Part shown: positions 8,719 to 17,309 of the stretch, one piece after another
How positions within the stretch are numbered: position 1 is the first letter of the stretch
Layout: each line of letters opens with the position of its first letter
Source: Solirubrobacter ginsenosidimutans
GTDB lineage: Bacteria > Actinomycetota > Thermoleophilia > Solirubrobacterales > Solirubrobacteraceae
Direction: 5' to 3'
Assembly: GCF_027587205.1 (NCBI RefSeq)
Contig: NZ_JAPDOD010000059.1
Span: 1-52,994 of the forward strand
Length of the DNA: 52,994 bases
Notes under the pieces: model-generated
Seen by the model: only the letters and a program-made list of their open reading frames with translations
The model's database searches: none
What the model was told of the DNA's origin: nothing
Program-made: the position numbers and the translations under genes

Positions 8719-9774
8719 ATGAAGCTGATCATCCAGATCCCATGCCTTGACGAGGAGAAAACCCTCCCCGAGACGCTGCGCGACCTGCCCCGTGAGGTCC
8801 CCGGGTTCGACTCGGTCGAGTGGCTCGTCATCGACGACGGCTCGACCGATCGGACGGTCGAAGTGGCGGTCGCCAACGGCGTCGACCACATCGTCCGGCT
8901 GACCAACAACAAGGGTCTCGCGAACGGCTTCCAGGCGGGTCTGGACGCGGCGCTGAAGCTCGGCGCGGACGTGATCGTCAACACCGACGCCGACAACCAG
9001 TACTACGGCGGGGACATCCCGAAGCTCGTCGAGCCGATCATCGCCGGCCGTGCCGACATGGTCGTCGGCGATCGTCAGGTGATGACGATCGAGCACTTCT
9101 CGCCGCTGAAGAAGTCGCTGCAGCGGCTCGGCTCGTGGGTCGTGCGCCAGGCGTCGGAGACCACGGTGCCGGACACGACGTCGGGCTTCCGCGCCTACAA
9201 CCGCGAGGCCGCGCTCCAACTGTCGGTCGTCTCGAAGTACACCTACACGCTCGAGACGATCATCCAGGCGGGCAAGATGACCGTCGCGATCGACCACGTG
9301 CCGATCCGCACGAACGCCAAGACGCGCGAGTCGCGGCTCTTCAAGTCGATGTGGCAGTACGTGCGCCGCAACATGGTCTCGATCTTCCGCATCTACTCGA
9401 TGTATGAGCCGCTGCGCGTCTTCATGACGCTGGCGATCATCCTCGGCCTGTTCGCGCTGGCGGTCTGGACGCGCTTCCTCGTCGCCTACATCGACGGCAC
9501 GGGCGCCGGCCACGTGCAGTCGCTGATCCTCGGCGCGGTGCTGTTCAACGCCGCGGTCGTGCTCGCGGCGCTCGGCATCATCGGCGACCTCCTGTCGGGG
9601 CAGCGGATCATGTTGCAGCGCACGTTCGAGCGCGTCCGGCGGCTCGAGTTGCACGCCGAGATCCCGCCGTCGCACTACGAGCCCGGCGCCACCCCCGAGA
9701 GCCGTCCGCCGACGACCGGCGCTAACGCGTCCGGCGAAAGCCACACCGAAGAGCGAGAGAAGGTGCAGCTGTGA
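8719..9774 (+). CDS. GT2 glycosyltransferase, DPM1-like, with two C-terminal TM helices
   Basis: A 351-residue protein with an N-terminal GT-A domain of the dolichyl/polyprenyl-phosphate sugar synthase type: IQIPCLDEEKTL at 5-16, DDGSTD at 39-44, the metal-binding TDAD at 89-92, and TSGFRAYNREA near 155. After residue about 230 there are two strong membrane helices. This arrangement usually means transfer of a sugar from a nucleotide donor to polyprenyl phosphate at the cytoplasmic face. ATG at 8719 is chosen because it begins exactly at the first beta strand; an in-frame start at 8659 would overlap the divergent gene. It is translationally coupled (GTGA) to the methyltransferase that follows. 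Confidence 0.85.
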   Translation: MKLIIQIPCLDEEKTLPETLRDLPREVPGFDSVEWLVIDDGSTDRTVEVAVANGVDHIVRLTNNKGLANGFQAGLDAALKLGADVIVNTDADNQYYGGDIPKLVEPIIAGRADMVVGDRQVMTIEHFSPLKKSLQRLGSWVVRQASETTVPDTTSGFRAYNREAALQLSVVSKYTYTLETIIQAGKMTVAIDHVPIRTNAKTRESRLFKSMWQYVRRNMVSIFRIYSMYEPLRVFMTLAIILGLFALAVWTRFLVAYIDGTGAGHVQSLILGAVLFNAAVVLAALGIIGDLLSGQRIMLQRTFERVRRLELHAEIPPSHYEPGATPESRPPTTGANASGESHTEEREKVQL

Positions 9775-10400
9775 GTTCGACGATCACCCGTGACGCCGAA
9801 GGCACGGTCACCGGCAACACGTACGACAAGTACGGCTCCTCGAACCCGGTCGTGAAGAAGCTGATGGCGGGCTTCGAGCGCACGCTGGATGAGCTGTGGG
9901 CGAAGGCCTCGCCGCGCAGCGTGCTCGACGTCGGCTGCGGCGAGGGCGTGCTCACCCACAAGTGGGCCCAGCGCCTGCGCGACGGGCGGATCGTCGGTGT
10001 GGACCTCGAGGACCCCGCGATCCAGGCCGAGTGGGTCAAGCGCCAGGCGCCCAACCTCGAGTACAAGATCATGAAGGCCGAGAACCTCCCGTTCGGCGAC
10101 GGCGAGTTCGAGCTCGCCAGCGCCATCGAGGTGCTCGAGCACGTCCCGGACGCCGAGCACACGGTGAGCGAGATGGCGCGCGTCGCCCGCGGCGGCCACC
10201 TGCTGGTGAGCGTGCCGCGCGAGCCGATGTGGCGCGGCCTGAACATGGCGCGCGGGGCATACATCAAGGACCTCGGGAACACCCCCGGCCACCTGAACCA
10301 CTGGTCGCGCAAGGCGTTCGTCGAGCTGCTCGGTCGCCATGGCACGGTGGAGGAGATCCGCTCCCCGTTCCCATGGACGATGTTGCTCGTCAAGGTGTGA
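9771..10400 (+). CDS. Class I SAM-dependent methyltransferase (type 11)
   Basis: A 209-residue soluble protein with a Rossmann methyltransferase core: motif I VLDVGCGEG near 45, an acidic end of beta 2 (VGVDLEDPA), motif post-II LPFGDGEFELASAIEVLEHV, and GGHLLVSVPRE. Residues 140-160 look like a short substrate lid (WRGLNMARGAY). The start is GTG inside the stop of the preceding gene, and its own stop overlaps the flippase GTG, so it is the middle gene of a tightly coupled three-gene operon. By context it probably methylates a lipid-linked sugar or a similar surface-glycan intermediate; the substrate cannot be deduced from the sequence. Confidence 0.85.
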   Translation: MSSTITRDAEGTVTGNTYDKYGSSNPVVKKLMAGFERTLDELWAKASPRSVLDVGCGEGVLTHKWAQRLRDGRIVGVDLEDPAIQAEWVKRQAPNLEYKIMKAENLPFGDGEFELASAIEVLEHVPDAEHTVSEMARVARGGHLLVSVPREPMWRGLNMARGAYIKDLGNTPGHLNHWSRKAFVELLGRHGTVEEIRSPFPWTMLLVKV

Positions 10401-11692
10401 GCGCGACACAAGAGAAGCGTTCGGGCTATGGCGCCGGCGCGAAGATCCTCTCGATCGGGATCGCGTCGACCGGTGTCGTCACCTTCGCGTACTTCAGCGT
10501 CGCCTCGTATGCCCTGAACGACGTCGACTACAAGTCGATCTCGCTGTTGTGGTCGGTGCTGTTCGTGATCGTCTCGGTGATCTACCGCCCGATCGAGCAA
10601 CTGCTCTCGCGCACGATCGCCGACCGCCGCGCGCGCGGCCTGCACACCGGTCACCCACTGCGCACGCCGCTGCTGATCCAGGCCGGGTTCGCGCTCGCGT
10701 TCCTGGTCATCGCGCTGGCGCTCAAGGGCCCGATCCAAGACGACCTGTTCGACGGCTCGGCCGCGCTGTACTGGGTGCTCGTGGTCGCGGTGCTGGCCTA
10801 CGCGGCGTCCTACTTCGCCCGCGGCTGGCTCGCCGGGCACCAGTGGTTCGGCTTCTACGGCGGCCTCGTGTTCATGGAGGCGTCCTCGCGGCTGCTGTTC
10901 GCCGTCGCGGTGGCGATCGGCATCGCCTCCGGGCAGACGGCCGTGGCGATGGGAATGGCCGCGGCGCCGTTCGTGTCGCTGGTCGTCGTCCCATGGGCCT
11001 TCGCGCGCCGGCCGAAGGTCGCCGCCGCCGAGCCGGAGAGCGATGAGGAGGTGCTCGACCTCGCCCGCGGCGGGCGCTTCGCCGTCGCGGTGCTGTGCAT
11101 CATGCTCGCCGAGCAGACGCTGCTCAACGGCGGCGTGCTGGCGGCCGACATCAACGCCACCGACGCCGCCGTCGCGGGCTACGTGTTCAACGCGCTGCTG
11201 ATCGCCCGCGCGCCGCTGCAGCTCTTCCAGGCGGTCCAGGGCTCACTCCTCCCCCACCTCGCCGGCCTGGAGGCGACCGAAGGCCGAGCGGACTTCAACA
11301 AGGCGATCAAGATCACCATCCTCGCGATCGCGGGCTTCGCGGGCGCCGTGGCGCTCGGCCTGCTGATCCTCGGCCCGTTCGCGATGAGCATCCTCTTCGA
11401 CGACAACGCGACCTACGGGCGCCTCGGCCTCGCCGCGGTGGCGATCGGGATGGGCGCCCACCTGGCAGCCGGCACGCTCAACCAGGCCGCGCTCGCCCGC
11501 GATCACGCCGGCCTCGCCGCCGCGGCGTGGCTGGTCAGCGCGGCCGTCTTCGTCGCGTGGATGCTGCTGGACGTCGTCAGCGACGCACTGACGCGGGCCG
11601 AGGTGGGCTACCTCGGCGCCGCGTCGTTGTTGTGCGCACTCCTGGCCGTCGTCTACCGGCGGCCAGATGCGCCACCCGCGACGGCCACCTGA
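10397..11692 (+). CDS. Polysaccharide flippase-like membrane protein (MOP/Wzx type)
   Basis: A 431-residue very hydrophobic protein with about 12 membrane helices, consistent in size and layout with the multidrug/oligosaccharidyl-lipid/polysaccharide exporter superfamily. The first 15 residues are hydrophilic, and helices alternate with short Arg-containing loops (YRPIEQLLSRTIADRRARG near 60). GTG at 10397 is chosen because it overlaps the methyltransferase stop as GTGTGA. Downstream at 11710-11723 is a weak CGGGA/TCCCG hairpin with no T-run. Its neighbours (GT2 synthase, methyltransferase, two GT-C enzymes) suggest it flips a lipid-linked saccharide across the membrane, where the GT-C enzymes use it. 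Confidence 0.75.
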   Translation: MSATQEKRSGYGAGAKILSIGIASTGVVTFAYFSVASYALNDVDYKSISLLWSVLFVIVSVIYRPIEQLLSRTIADRRARGLHTGHPLRTPLLIQAGFALAFLVIALALKGPIQDDLFDGSAALYWVLVVAVLAYAASYFARGWLAGHQWFGFYGGLVFMEASSRLLFAVAVAIGIASGQTAVAMGMAAAPFVSLVVVPWAFARRPKVAAAEPESDEEVLDLARGGRFAVAVLCIMLAEQTLLNGGVLAADINATDAAVAGYVFNALLIARAPLQLFQAVQGSLLPHLAGLEATEGRADFNKAIKITILAIAGFAGAVALGLLILGPFAMSILFDDNATYGRLGLAAVAIGMGAHLAAGTLNQAALARDHAGLAAAAWLVSAAVFVAWMLLDVVSDALTRAEVGYLGAASLLCALLAVVYRRPDAPPATAT

Positions 11693-11840
11693 GTGACCGT
11701 CGCGGCAGGCGGGATGTCTCCCGTCCGGCCAGAACTTTGACCATGCCCGGCGTGACGCAGTCCCTATGAGCCGCGAGCCGCTGAATCTGTGACAAGCGTG
11801 CGGGAATAGATCCGAGACGCTCTACGTCGTGCGGGGAGAG

Positions 11841-13247
11841 ATGTCTCACACGATCGTGCTCGGCGGAGGCCTGTGCGGCCTGTCCGCCGCGATGATGCTG
11901 GCTCGGGACGGGCATCGCGTGACCGTTCTCGAGCGCGACCCGGCACCGGTCCCGGCCGACGTCGAGGCCGCCTGGGAGCGCTGGCGGCGCGGAGGCGTCA
12001 CGCAGTTCCGGCAGGCGCATTACCTGCAGCCGCTGGGGCGTGCCGTCCTCGAGCGCGAACTGCCGGACGTTCTGGAGGCCTTCAAGGCCGCGGGCGCGTT
12101 CCGCTTCGACCCGATCGCGGACGCGATGCCGCAGACGATCGCCGACCGCACGCCCCGCGACGGCGACGAGCGCTTCGTCACCTACACCGGGCGGCGCAGC
12201 ACGATCGAGTGGGCGGTCTCGCGCGTGGCCGAGGCCGAGCATGGCGTCGAGATCCGCCGCGGCGTCGGCGTGACCGCGCTCGAGACGCAGCCGCGCGACG
12301 GCCGGGTGCACGTGACCGCGGTGCGCACCGACGCCGGCGACCGCGTCGCCGGCGACCTGATCATCGACGCGATGGGGCGCAGCTCCGCGTTGCCGAAGCT
12401 CCTGGCCGCCGCCGGCGGACCGCCGGTCGTCGAGGAGGCCGAGGACACGGGCTTCCTCTACTACACGCGCTTCTTCCGCGGTGCGCCGCCGGAGGTCCGC
12501 GGCCCGATCAACGCGCCGGTCGGCTCGTTCTCGATCCTCACGCTCCCGGGCGACAACGGCACCTGGAGCGTCACGCTGTACGCCTCCGCGGGCGACCGGC
12601 CGCTGAAGGCGATGCGCCATGCCGAGGCGTGGACGGCGGTCGTCGGCGCCTGTCCGCGCCACGCCCACTGGCTCGACGGCGAGCCGATCACGGGCGTGGT
12701 GCCGATGGGCGGCGTCGTCGACCGCGTCCGGTCATTGAACGGCAATGGCGCGGGACCGGCCACAGGCGTCTTGAGCCTCGGCGACGCGTGGGCGTGCACG
12801 AACCCCTCGATGGGCCGCGGGATGACGCTCGGGCTCGCCCACGCCGCGATCCTGCGCCGGGTGGTGCGCGAGGCGGGCGACGATCCCGCCGCGCTCGTCA
12901 CGGCCTACGCGGCGGCGACCGAGGCGGAGCTGAAGCCGTGGTACGACAGCACGGTGCTCGTCGATCGCGCCCGGATGGCGCAGATCGTCGCGCTGCGCGA
13001 CGGTCGCACACCGCCCGCGCCGCCGCCGGAGCACATCGGCGCGCGGATCGGCGCCGCGCTCCCCGCCGCGATGAGCCTCGACCCCGACGTGTTCCGGGCG
13101 GGCATCGAGATCGCGGCCTGTCTGTCACTGCCGCGTGACGTCTTCACGCGCCCCGGCTTCGGCGAGCGCGTCTTCGCCGCGGCCGCCGAGGCGACGCCCT
13201 CCGCGATGGGACCGAACCGCGAGGAGCTTCTCACGCTCGTGACATAG
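11841..13247 (+). CDS. FAD-dependent oxidoreductase (PHBH/geranylgeranyl-reductase-like)
   Basis: A 468-residue flavoprotein. An N-terminal Rossmann motif (VLGGGLCGLSAAMMLARDG, then TVLERD) binds the FAD ADP moiety, and GDAWACTNPSMGRGMTLGLA near 320 matches the second FAD-binding GD motif of group A monooxygenases and related reductases. The substrate is not evident, and no partner biosynthetic genes are adjacent. ATG at 11841 directly follows a GGGGAG run (11833-11838), which is too close for an ideal Shine-Dalgarno; an in-frame GTG at 11829 is the alternative. The gene appears to be a single transcription unit. A likely promoter for the next gene begins 12 bp after its stop. Confidence 0.75.
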   Translation: MSHTIVLGGGLCGLSAAMMLARDGHRVTVLERDPAPVPADVEAAWERWRRGGVTQFRQAHYLQPLGRAVLERELPDVLEAFKAAGAFRFDPIADAMPQTIADRTPRDGDERFVTYTGRRSTIEWAVSRVAEAEHGVEIRRGVGVTALETQPRDGRVHVTAVRTDAGDRVAGDLIIDAMGRSSALPKLLAAAGGPPVVEEAEDTGFLYYTRFFRGAPPEVRGPINAPVGSFSILTLPGDNGTWSVTLYASAGDRPLKAMRHAEAWTAVVGACPRHAHWLDGEPITGVVPMGGVVDRVRSLNGNGAGPATGVLSLGDAWACTNPSMGRGMTLGLAHAAILRRVVREAGDDPAALVTAYAAATEAELKPWYDSTVLVDRARMAQIVALRDGRTPPAPPPEHIGARIGAALPAAMSLDPDVFRAGIEIAACLSLPRDVFTRPGFGERVFAAAAEATPSAMGPNREELLTLVT

Positions 13248-13258
13248 ACGGTTCCACG

Positions 13259-13288
13259 TTGACACACCGTCAGCTCATCGAGAGACTG
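13259..13288 (+). promoter_or_regulatory. Putative sigma-70-type promoter for the M14 peptidase gene
   Basis: A perfect TTGACA hexamer at 13259-13264 is followed 17-18 bp downstream by GAGACT/AGACTG (13282-13288). This keeps the A at position 2 and T at position 6 that actinobacterial -10 boxes favour. It lies in the 79-bp gap before the peptidase gene, about 40 bp upstream of its start. A strong Shine-Dalgarno (GAGGGAGGG near 13312-13320) follows. Confidence 0.4.
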
Positions 13289-13326
13289 GTCCCGCTTTCA
13301 GTCAGTGTGGAGAGGGAGGGACAAAG

Positions 13327-16300
13327 TTGCTACGCAACGCAGCGGTCGTCGCAGGCATGTCGGTACTCGCGACCGTGCTCGTCTCAGCGACGACGGCGGT
13401 GGCCGCACCCGCGCCGCAGCTCGACGTCTACGTCGGGGACGTCCAACGTGACGCGCTCGGCAAGCTGGTCGACCTCGGTGTGGATCGCAGCGAGATCGAT
13501 CTGTCCGCCGCCAAGGCGGGTGCCAAGGGCGCAGTCCACGTCGAGACGATCCTGAGCGGCGAGCAGGCGCAGGAGCTCGCGGACCAGGGCGTCACGATGA
13601 CGCCGAAAGAGATCGACGGCCAGACCGTCACCCAGCGCGCGACCGCCAAGGCCGCCGCCGGACTCAACGTCTTCAAGAAGTACGGCGGCCCCGGCGGCAT
13701 CAAAGAGGAGTACGCCCAAGTCGCCCGCCGGCATCCGCTGATCACCAAGCTCGTCACGATCGGCAAGACGACCAACGGGCAGGACATCATCGCGCTGAAG
13801 GTCAGCCTCGGCGCACCGCTGCTCAAGGACGGCGCCAAGCCCTCGACGCTGTACATGAGCGCCCAGCACGCCCGCGAGTGGATCACCCCGGAGATGAACC
13901 GGCGGCTGATGCACTACTACGTCGACGGCTACCTGCACAACCGGCAGGTGACGAACCTGATCAACACGACCGAGCTGTGGTTCGTTCCCGTGTCCAACCC
14001 GGACGGCTACGACTTCACGTTCGAGCCCGGCCAGCGGCTCTGGCGCAAGAACCTGCGCGACAACGACGGCAACGGCGTGATCGAGCCGGGCGACGGCGTG
14101 GACCCCAACCGCAACTACGCCTACAAGTGGGGCTACGACAACGAGGGCTCCTCGGACGATCCGGCCAGCGAGACGTTCCGCGGCCCCGGCCCGAACTCCG
14201 AGCCCGAGTCCAAGGCGATGGACAACCTGTTCAAGCGCGTCGGCGGCTTCACCGAGTTCATCAACTACCACTCGGCGGCGGAGCTGATCCTCTACGGCGT
14301 CGGCTGGCAGGTCAACACGCCCACGCCGGACGACCTGCTCGGCATCGCGATGTCCGGCGACGACGCGCATCCGGCCATCCCCGGCTATGACCCCGACATC
14401 TCGGCCGAGCTCTACACGACCAACGGCGAGGTCGACTCCTACTTCACCGAGAAGTACGGCTCCTTCGGCTTCACGCCGGAGATGTCGACCTGCACGGACG
14501 CCGCGAACTCAGTCCCCGACGACCAGTGGCTGGCCAAGGACTGCGGCTCGGACTTCGATTTCCCCGACGACGAGAAGCTCATCCAGGCCGAGTTCGAGAA
14601 GAACATCCCGTTCGCCCTGGCGACCGCCGAGTCGGCCAAGGATCCGGACGACCCGGTCTCCGCGGTCGGCCGCAAGGCCCCGGACTTCGAGGTCGATTCC
14701 TTCGACGTGTCCTACGGCGATCCGCAGACCGTCGCGGTGACGGCCAAGCGGGCGATCAAGCACCTCCAGCTCAACTACAAGATCAATAACGGCAAGACCA
14801 AGACCGCCAACGTTTCGGAGTGGAAGGGCGGCGAGAAGTACGGCGGCGACGAGAACGCCCACTACTACGCCGAGTTCCGCGGCGAGGTCAAGGGCACGCG
14901 CGTCGGCGACAAGGTCAAGGTCTGGTTCAGCGGCGAGAAGAAGGACGGCTGGCGCGACGACGACGTCTCCTCCGCCGCGTTCACCTACACCGTCAAGGGC
15001 ATGGGCGCGAAGGTGCTCGTGATCGCCGACGAGGACCGCAACGGCGTCAACCCGACGTTCCCCAGCCCGCCCGGCGGCGGCCTGCAGTACGGCCAGCTGC
15101 ATCTCGACGCGGTCCGCGCGGCCGGCTACAGCGCCGACCTGTGGAACACCGACACCCAGGGCGTCCCGCACGACCTCGGCGTGCTCAGCCACTACAAGGC
15201 GATCGTCTGGTACATGGGCGACAACCGCATCACCCAGGACCCGGAGGACTTCTTCACGGATACCCCCTTCGGACCGCTGCCCGACGTCTCGGTCGCCGAG
15301 CGCGAGCAGTACCTGACGATCGCGGTGCGTGACTTCCTCAACGAGGGCGGCAAGCTGATCAACGCCGCCGAGACCGCGCAGTTCTCCGGCCTGCCGGGCA
15401 TCACCGACGTCGTCGGCGGCCTCTACTACGGCCTCAACGGCGCCCCCGACCAAGAGTGCGTCGTCACGTCCATCCAGGGCCTGTTCGACGAGTGCCTGCT
15501 GCTCGCCGACGACTTCCGCCAGTACTGGCTGGGTGGCTTCTCGCGCTTCAGCCTGGGCGGGCCGAACATCGTGGACGGCATCGCCAAACCGATCAACGGC
15601 TATCACGCGAACCTCGCCGGCACGCCGAGCAATGACCTCGACGAGGCGGGCGTCTTCCAGCCGACCAGCGAGGTGCTGCCGGTCGCCGAGTTCCCGCAGT
15701 TCAAGAGCCAGGGCGCGGCCTCCTACAACTTCACCGGGAGCCCGTTCTCGCCGGTGGAGGGCACGAAGTACGCGGGGGCGGTCCACCAGGACTCGTCCTA
15801 CTTCCGCCTGACCAAGACGATCGCGGTGCCGGCGGCGGCGACGACCGCGCAGCTGCAGTTCCAGCTCTCCTACAACACCGAGCCGTCCTACGACAACGTG
15901 ATCGTCGAGGCCCACACGGTGGGCGCCGACGACTGGACGACGCTCAAGGAGGCGTCCGGAAAGACGCAGACGAGCCCGCCGGCGGAGTGCACGGCCAACC
16001 CCGACGGCTTCCTGCTGCAACTGCACCCGTTCCTCAAGCACTACCTGGGTGGGACGAACAGCTGCGCCCAGCCGGGCAGCACCGGGACCTGGAACTCGTT
16101 CACGGGCTCCAGCGGCGGGTGGATCCCCGTCACGTTCGACCTCAGCGCCTACAAGGGCAAGTCGGTCGAGGTCTCGATCTCCTACGTGACCGATCCAGGC
16201 GGCGGCGGTGTCGGCGCCTTCGTGGATGACACCAAGGTCGTCATCGACGGCACGACGACGGCCGACGGGTTCGAGGGCGCGACGAGCACCTGGACTCCCG

Positions 16301-16488
16301 CCCCCGCACCCCCCGGCAGCCCGCAGAACGCGGGCGCCTGGGAGATCGCCGGCCAACTGGTGAACTTCTTCGCCGGTACGTCGACGGACGACACGCTGCT
16401 GCTGGGCTTCGGCCTCGAGCAGGTGGCCGCGCCCGCCGACCGGACGAAGCTGGTCAAGCAGGCGCTCGGCGGATTGGGCGTGCGTTAG
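13327..16488 (+). CDS. Secreted M14 zinc carboxypeptidase with C-terminal extension
   Basis: A 1053-residue exported enzyme. Residues 1-27 form a signal peptide ending in AVAAP. The M14 domain (about 115-440) has zinc ligands His181, Glu184 and His315, the general base Glu385 in FTPEMST, and substrate-binding GVDPNRNY at 257-264 after SNPDGYDF. M14A/B enzymes remove C-terminal residues from peptides. Beyond the catalytic domain are a middle module (about 560-740) and a beta-rich module near 800-980 (QLQFQLSYNTEPSYDNVIVE, then FVDDTKVVID) resembling the immune-inhibitor-A-associated MAM/LamG-like fold. The start is TTG with the Shine-Dalgarno about 7 bp upstream. Its stop TAG shares three bases with the TAA of the convergent LLM gene. 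Likely role: extracellular protein degradation. Confidence 0.88.
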   Translation: MLRNAAVVAGMSVLATVLVSATTAVAAPAPQLDVYVGDVQRDALGKLVDLGVDRSEIDLSAAKAGAKGAVHVETILSGEQAQELADQGVTMTPKEIDGQTVTQRATAKAAAGLNVFKKYGGPGGIKEEYAQVARRHPLITKLVTIGKTTNGQDIIALKVSLGAPLLKDGAKPSTLYMSAQHAREWITPEMNRRLMHYYVDGYLHNRQVTNLINTTELWFVPVSNPDGYDFTFEPGQRLWRKNLRDNDGNGVIEPGDGVDPNRNYAYKWGYDNEGSSDDPASETFRGPGPNSEPESKAMDNLFKRVGGFTEFINYHSAAELILYGVGWQVNTPTPDDLLGIAMSGDDAHPAIPGYDPDISAELYTTNGEVDSYFTEKYGSFGFTPEMSTCTDAANSVPDDQWLAKDCGSDFDFPDDEKLIQAEFEKNIPFALATAESAKDPDDPVSAVGRKAPDFEVDSFDVSYGDPQTVAVTAKRAIKHLQLNYKINNGKTKTANVSEWKGGEKYGGDENAHYYAEFRGEVKGTRVGDKVKVWFSGEKKDGWRDDDVSSAAFTYTVKGMGAKVLVIADEDRNGVNPTFPSPPGGGLQYGQLHLDAVRAAGYSADLWNTDTQGVPHDLGVLSHYKAIVWYMGDNRITQDPEDFFTDTPFGPLPDVSVAEREQYLTIAVRDFLNEGGKLINAAETAQFSGLPGITDVVGGLYYGLNGAPDQECVVTSIQGLFDECLLLADDFRQYWLGGFSRFSLGGPNIVDGIAKPINGYHANLAGTPSNDLDEAGVFQPTSEVLPVAEFPQFKSQGAASYNFTGSPFSPVEGTKYAGAVHQDSSYFRLTKTIAVPAAATTAQLQFQLSYNTEPSYDNVIVEAHTVGADDWTTLKEASGKTQTSPPAECTANPDGFLLQLHPFLKHYLGGTNSCAQPGSTGTWNSFTGSSGGWIPVTFDLSAYKGKSVEVSISYVTDPGGGGVGAFVDDTKVVIDGTTTADGFEGATSTWTPAPAPPGSPQNAGAWEIAGQLVNFFAGTSTDDTLLLGFGLEQVAAPADRTKLVKQALGGLGVR

Positions 16489-17309
16489 AGCAAGGCCTTA
16501 GCCAACGCCGCGAAGTCCTCCAGCGGCTCGTCCCCATGGCCGAGCGGCTGGAGGCACACGTGGTCCGCGCCCGCCTCGAGGTGGGTGCGGACCGCGTCGG
16601 CGATCTGCTCGGGGGAGCCGTGCGGGATGACGGCGTCGATCAGGCGATCGGAGCCGCCGTTCTCCAGATCGCGCTCGGTGTAGCCGAACTTGCGCAGGTT
16701 GCCCGTGTAGTTGGAGAGCTGCAGGTAGGACGCGGCGTACGCGCGGGCGATCTCGCGCGCGGTCTCGGGGTCCTCCTCGACGACGACCGCGACCTCGGGG
16801 GCGACGAGGGCGTCCGCCCCCATCCGCTCGCGGGCGAAGCGGGTGTGCTGGGCGTCGATGAAGTACGGGTGGGTGCCGAGCGAGCGCTCCGCGGCGAGGT
16901 CGAGCATCCTCGGCCCGAGCGCGGCGGCCAGGCGCTGGTCCTTCGGGACCGGCGTCTCGGCGGCGTCGAGCCCGTCGAAGAACTCCCGCGTCGTCTTCAA
17001 CGGGCGCTTGTAGTCGCTCGTCGCCTCGGGGTGGCCGATGCCGATGCCGAGCAGGAAGCGGTCCGGATGGTCGCTCGTGAGCTTGGCGTGGTCGCGCGCG
17101 ACGTCCGCGGGATCGTGCTGCCAGACGTTGAGGATGCCGGTGATGACCGGGATGCGTTCTCCGGCCTCGACGTACGCCCGCGCCTGCTCGACCGACGGGC
17201 TCCCGCCGAGCCAGAACGCGCCGTATCCGAGCTGCTCGACCGCAGGGACTATGACGCGGGGGTCGCCCTTGCGACGGCTGTGCCAGATGCCGATTCGTCC
17301 GAGTTCCAT
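16485..17309 (-). CDS. LLM-class F420-dependent oxidoreductase (MSMEG_4141-like)
   Basis: A 274-residue TIM-barrel protein of the luciferase-like family. It opens with the typical strand GRIGIWHSRRKGDPRVIVPA. Then come GYGAFWLGGS, ITGILNVWQHDPADVARDHA, FLLGIGIGHPEAT, and the C-terminal ADHVCLQPLG strand. This pattern fits the probable F420-dependent oxidoreductases of actinobacteria; cofactor use is inferred from the family. The ATG at 17309 lies 61 bp inside the 3' end of the upstream glycosyltransferase gene, a long out-of-frame overlap, but a later start would delete the first barrel strand. It is convergent with the M14 gene, with overlapping stops. Confidence 0.85.
   Translation of the reverse strand: MELGRIGIWHSRRKGDPRVIVPAVEQLGYGAFWLGGSPSVEQARAYVEAGERIPVITGILNVWQHDPADVARDHAKLTSDHPDRFLLGIGIGHPEATSDYKRPLKTTREFFDGLDAAETPVPKDQRLAAALGPRMLDLAAERSLGTHPYFIDAQHTRFARERMGADALVAPEVAVVVEEDPETAREIARAYAASYLQLSNYTGNLRKFGYTERDLENGGSDRLIDAVIPHGSPEQIADAVRTHLEAGADHVCLQPLGHGDEPLEDFAALAKALL

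Noticed and set aside
11737..11767. TTGACC followed by TCCCTAT as a promoter for the FAD oxidoreductase
   Set aside because: The -35 is good but no acceptable -10 occurs at 16-18 bp spacing, so it is not listed as a feature.
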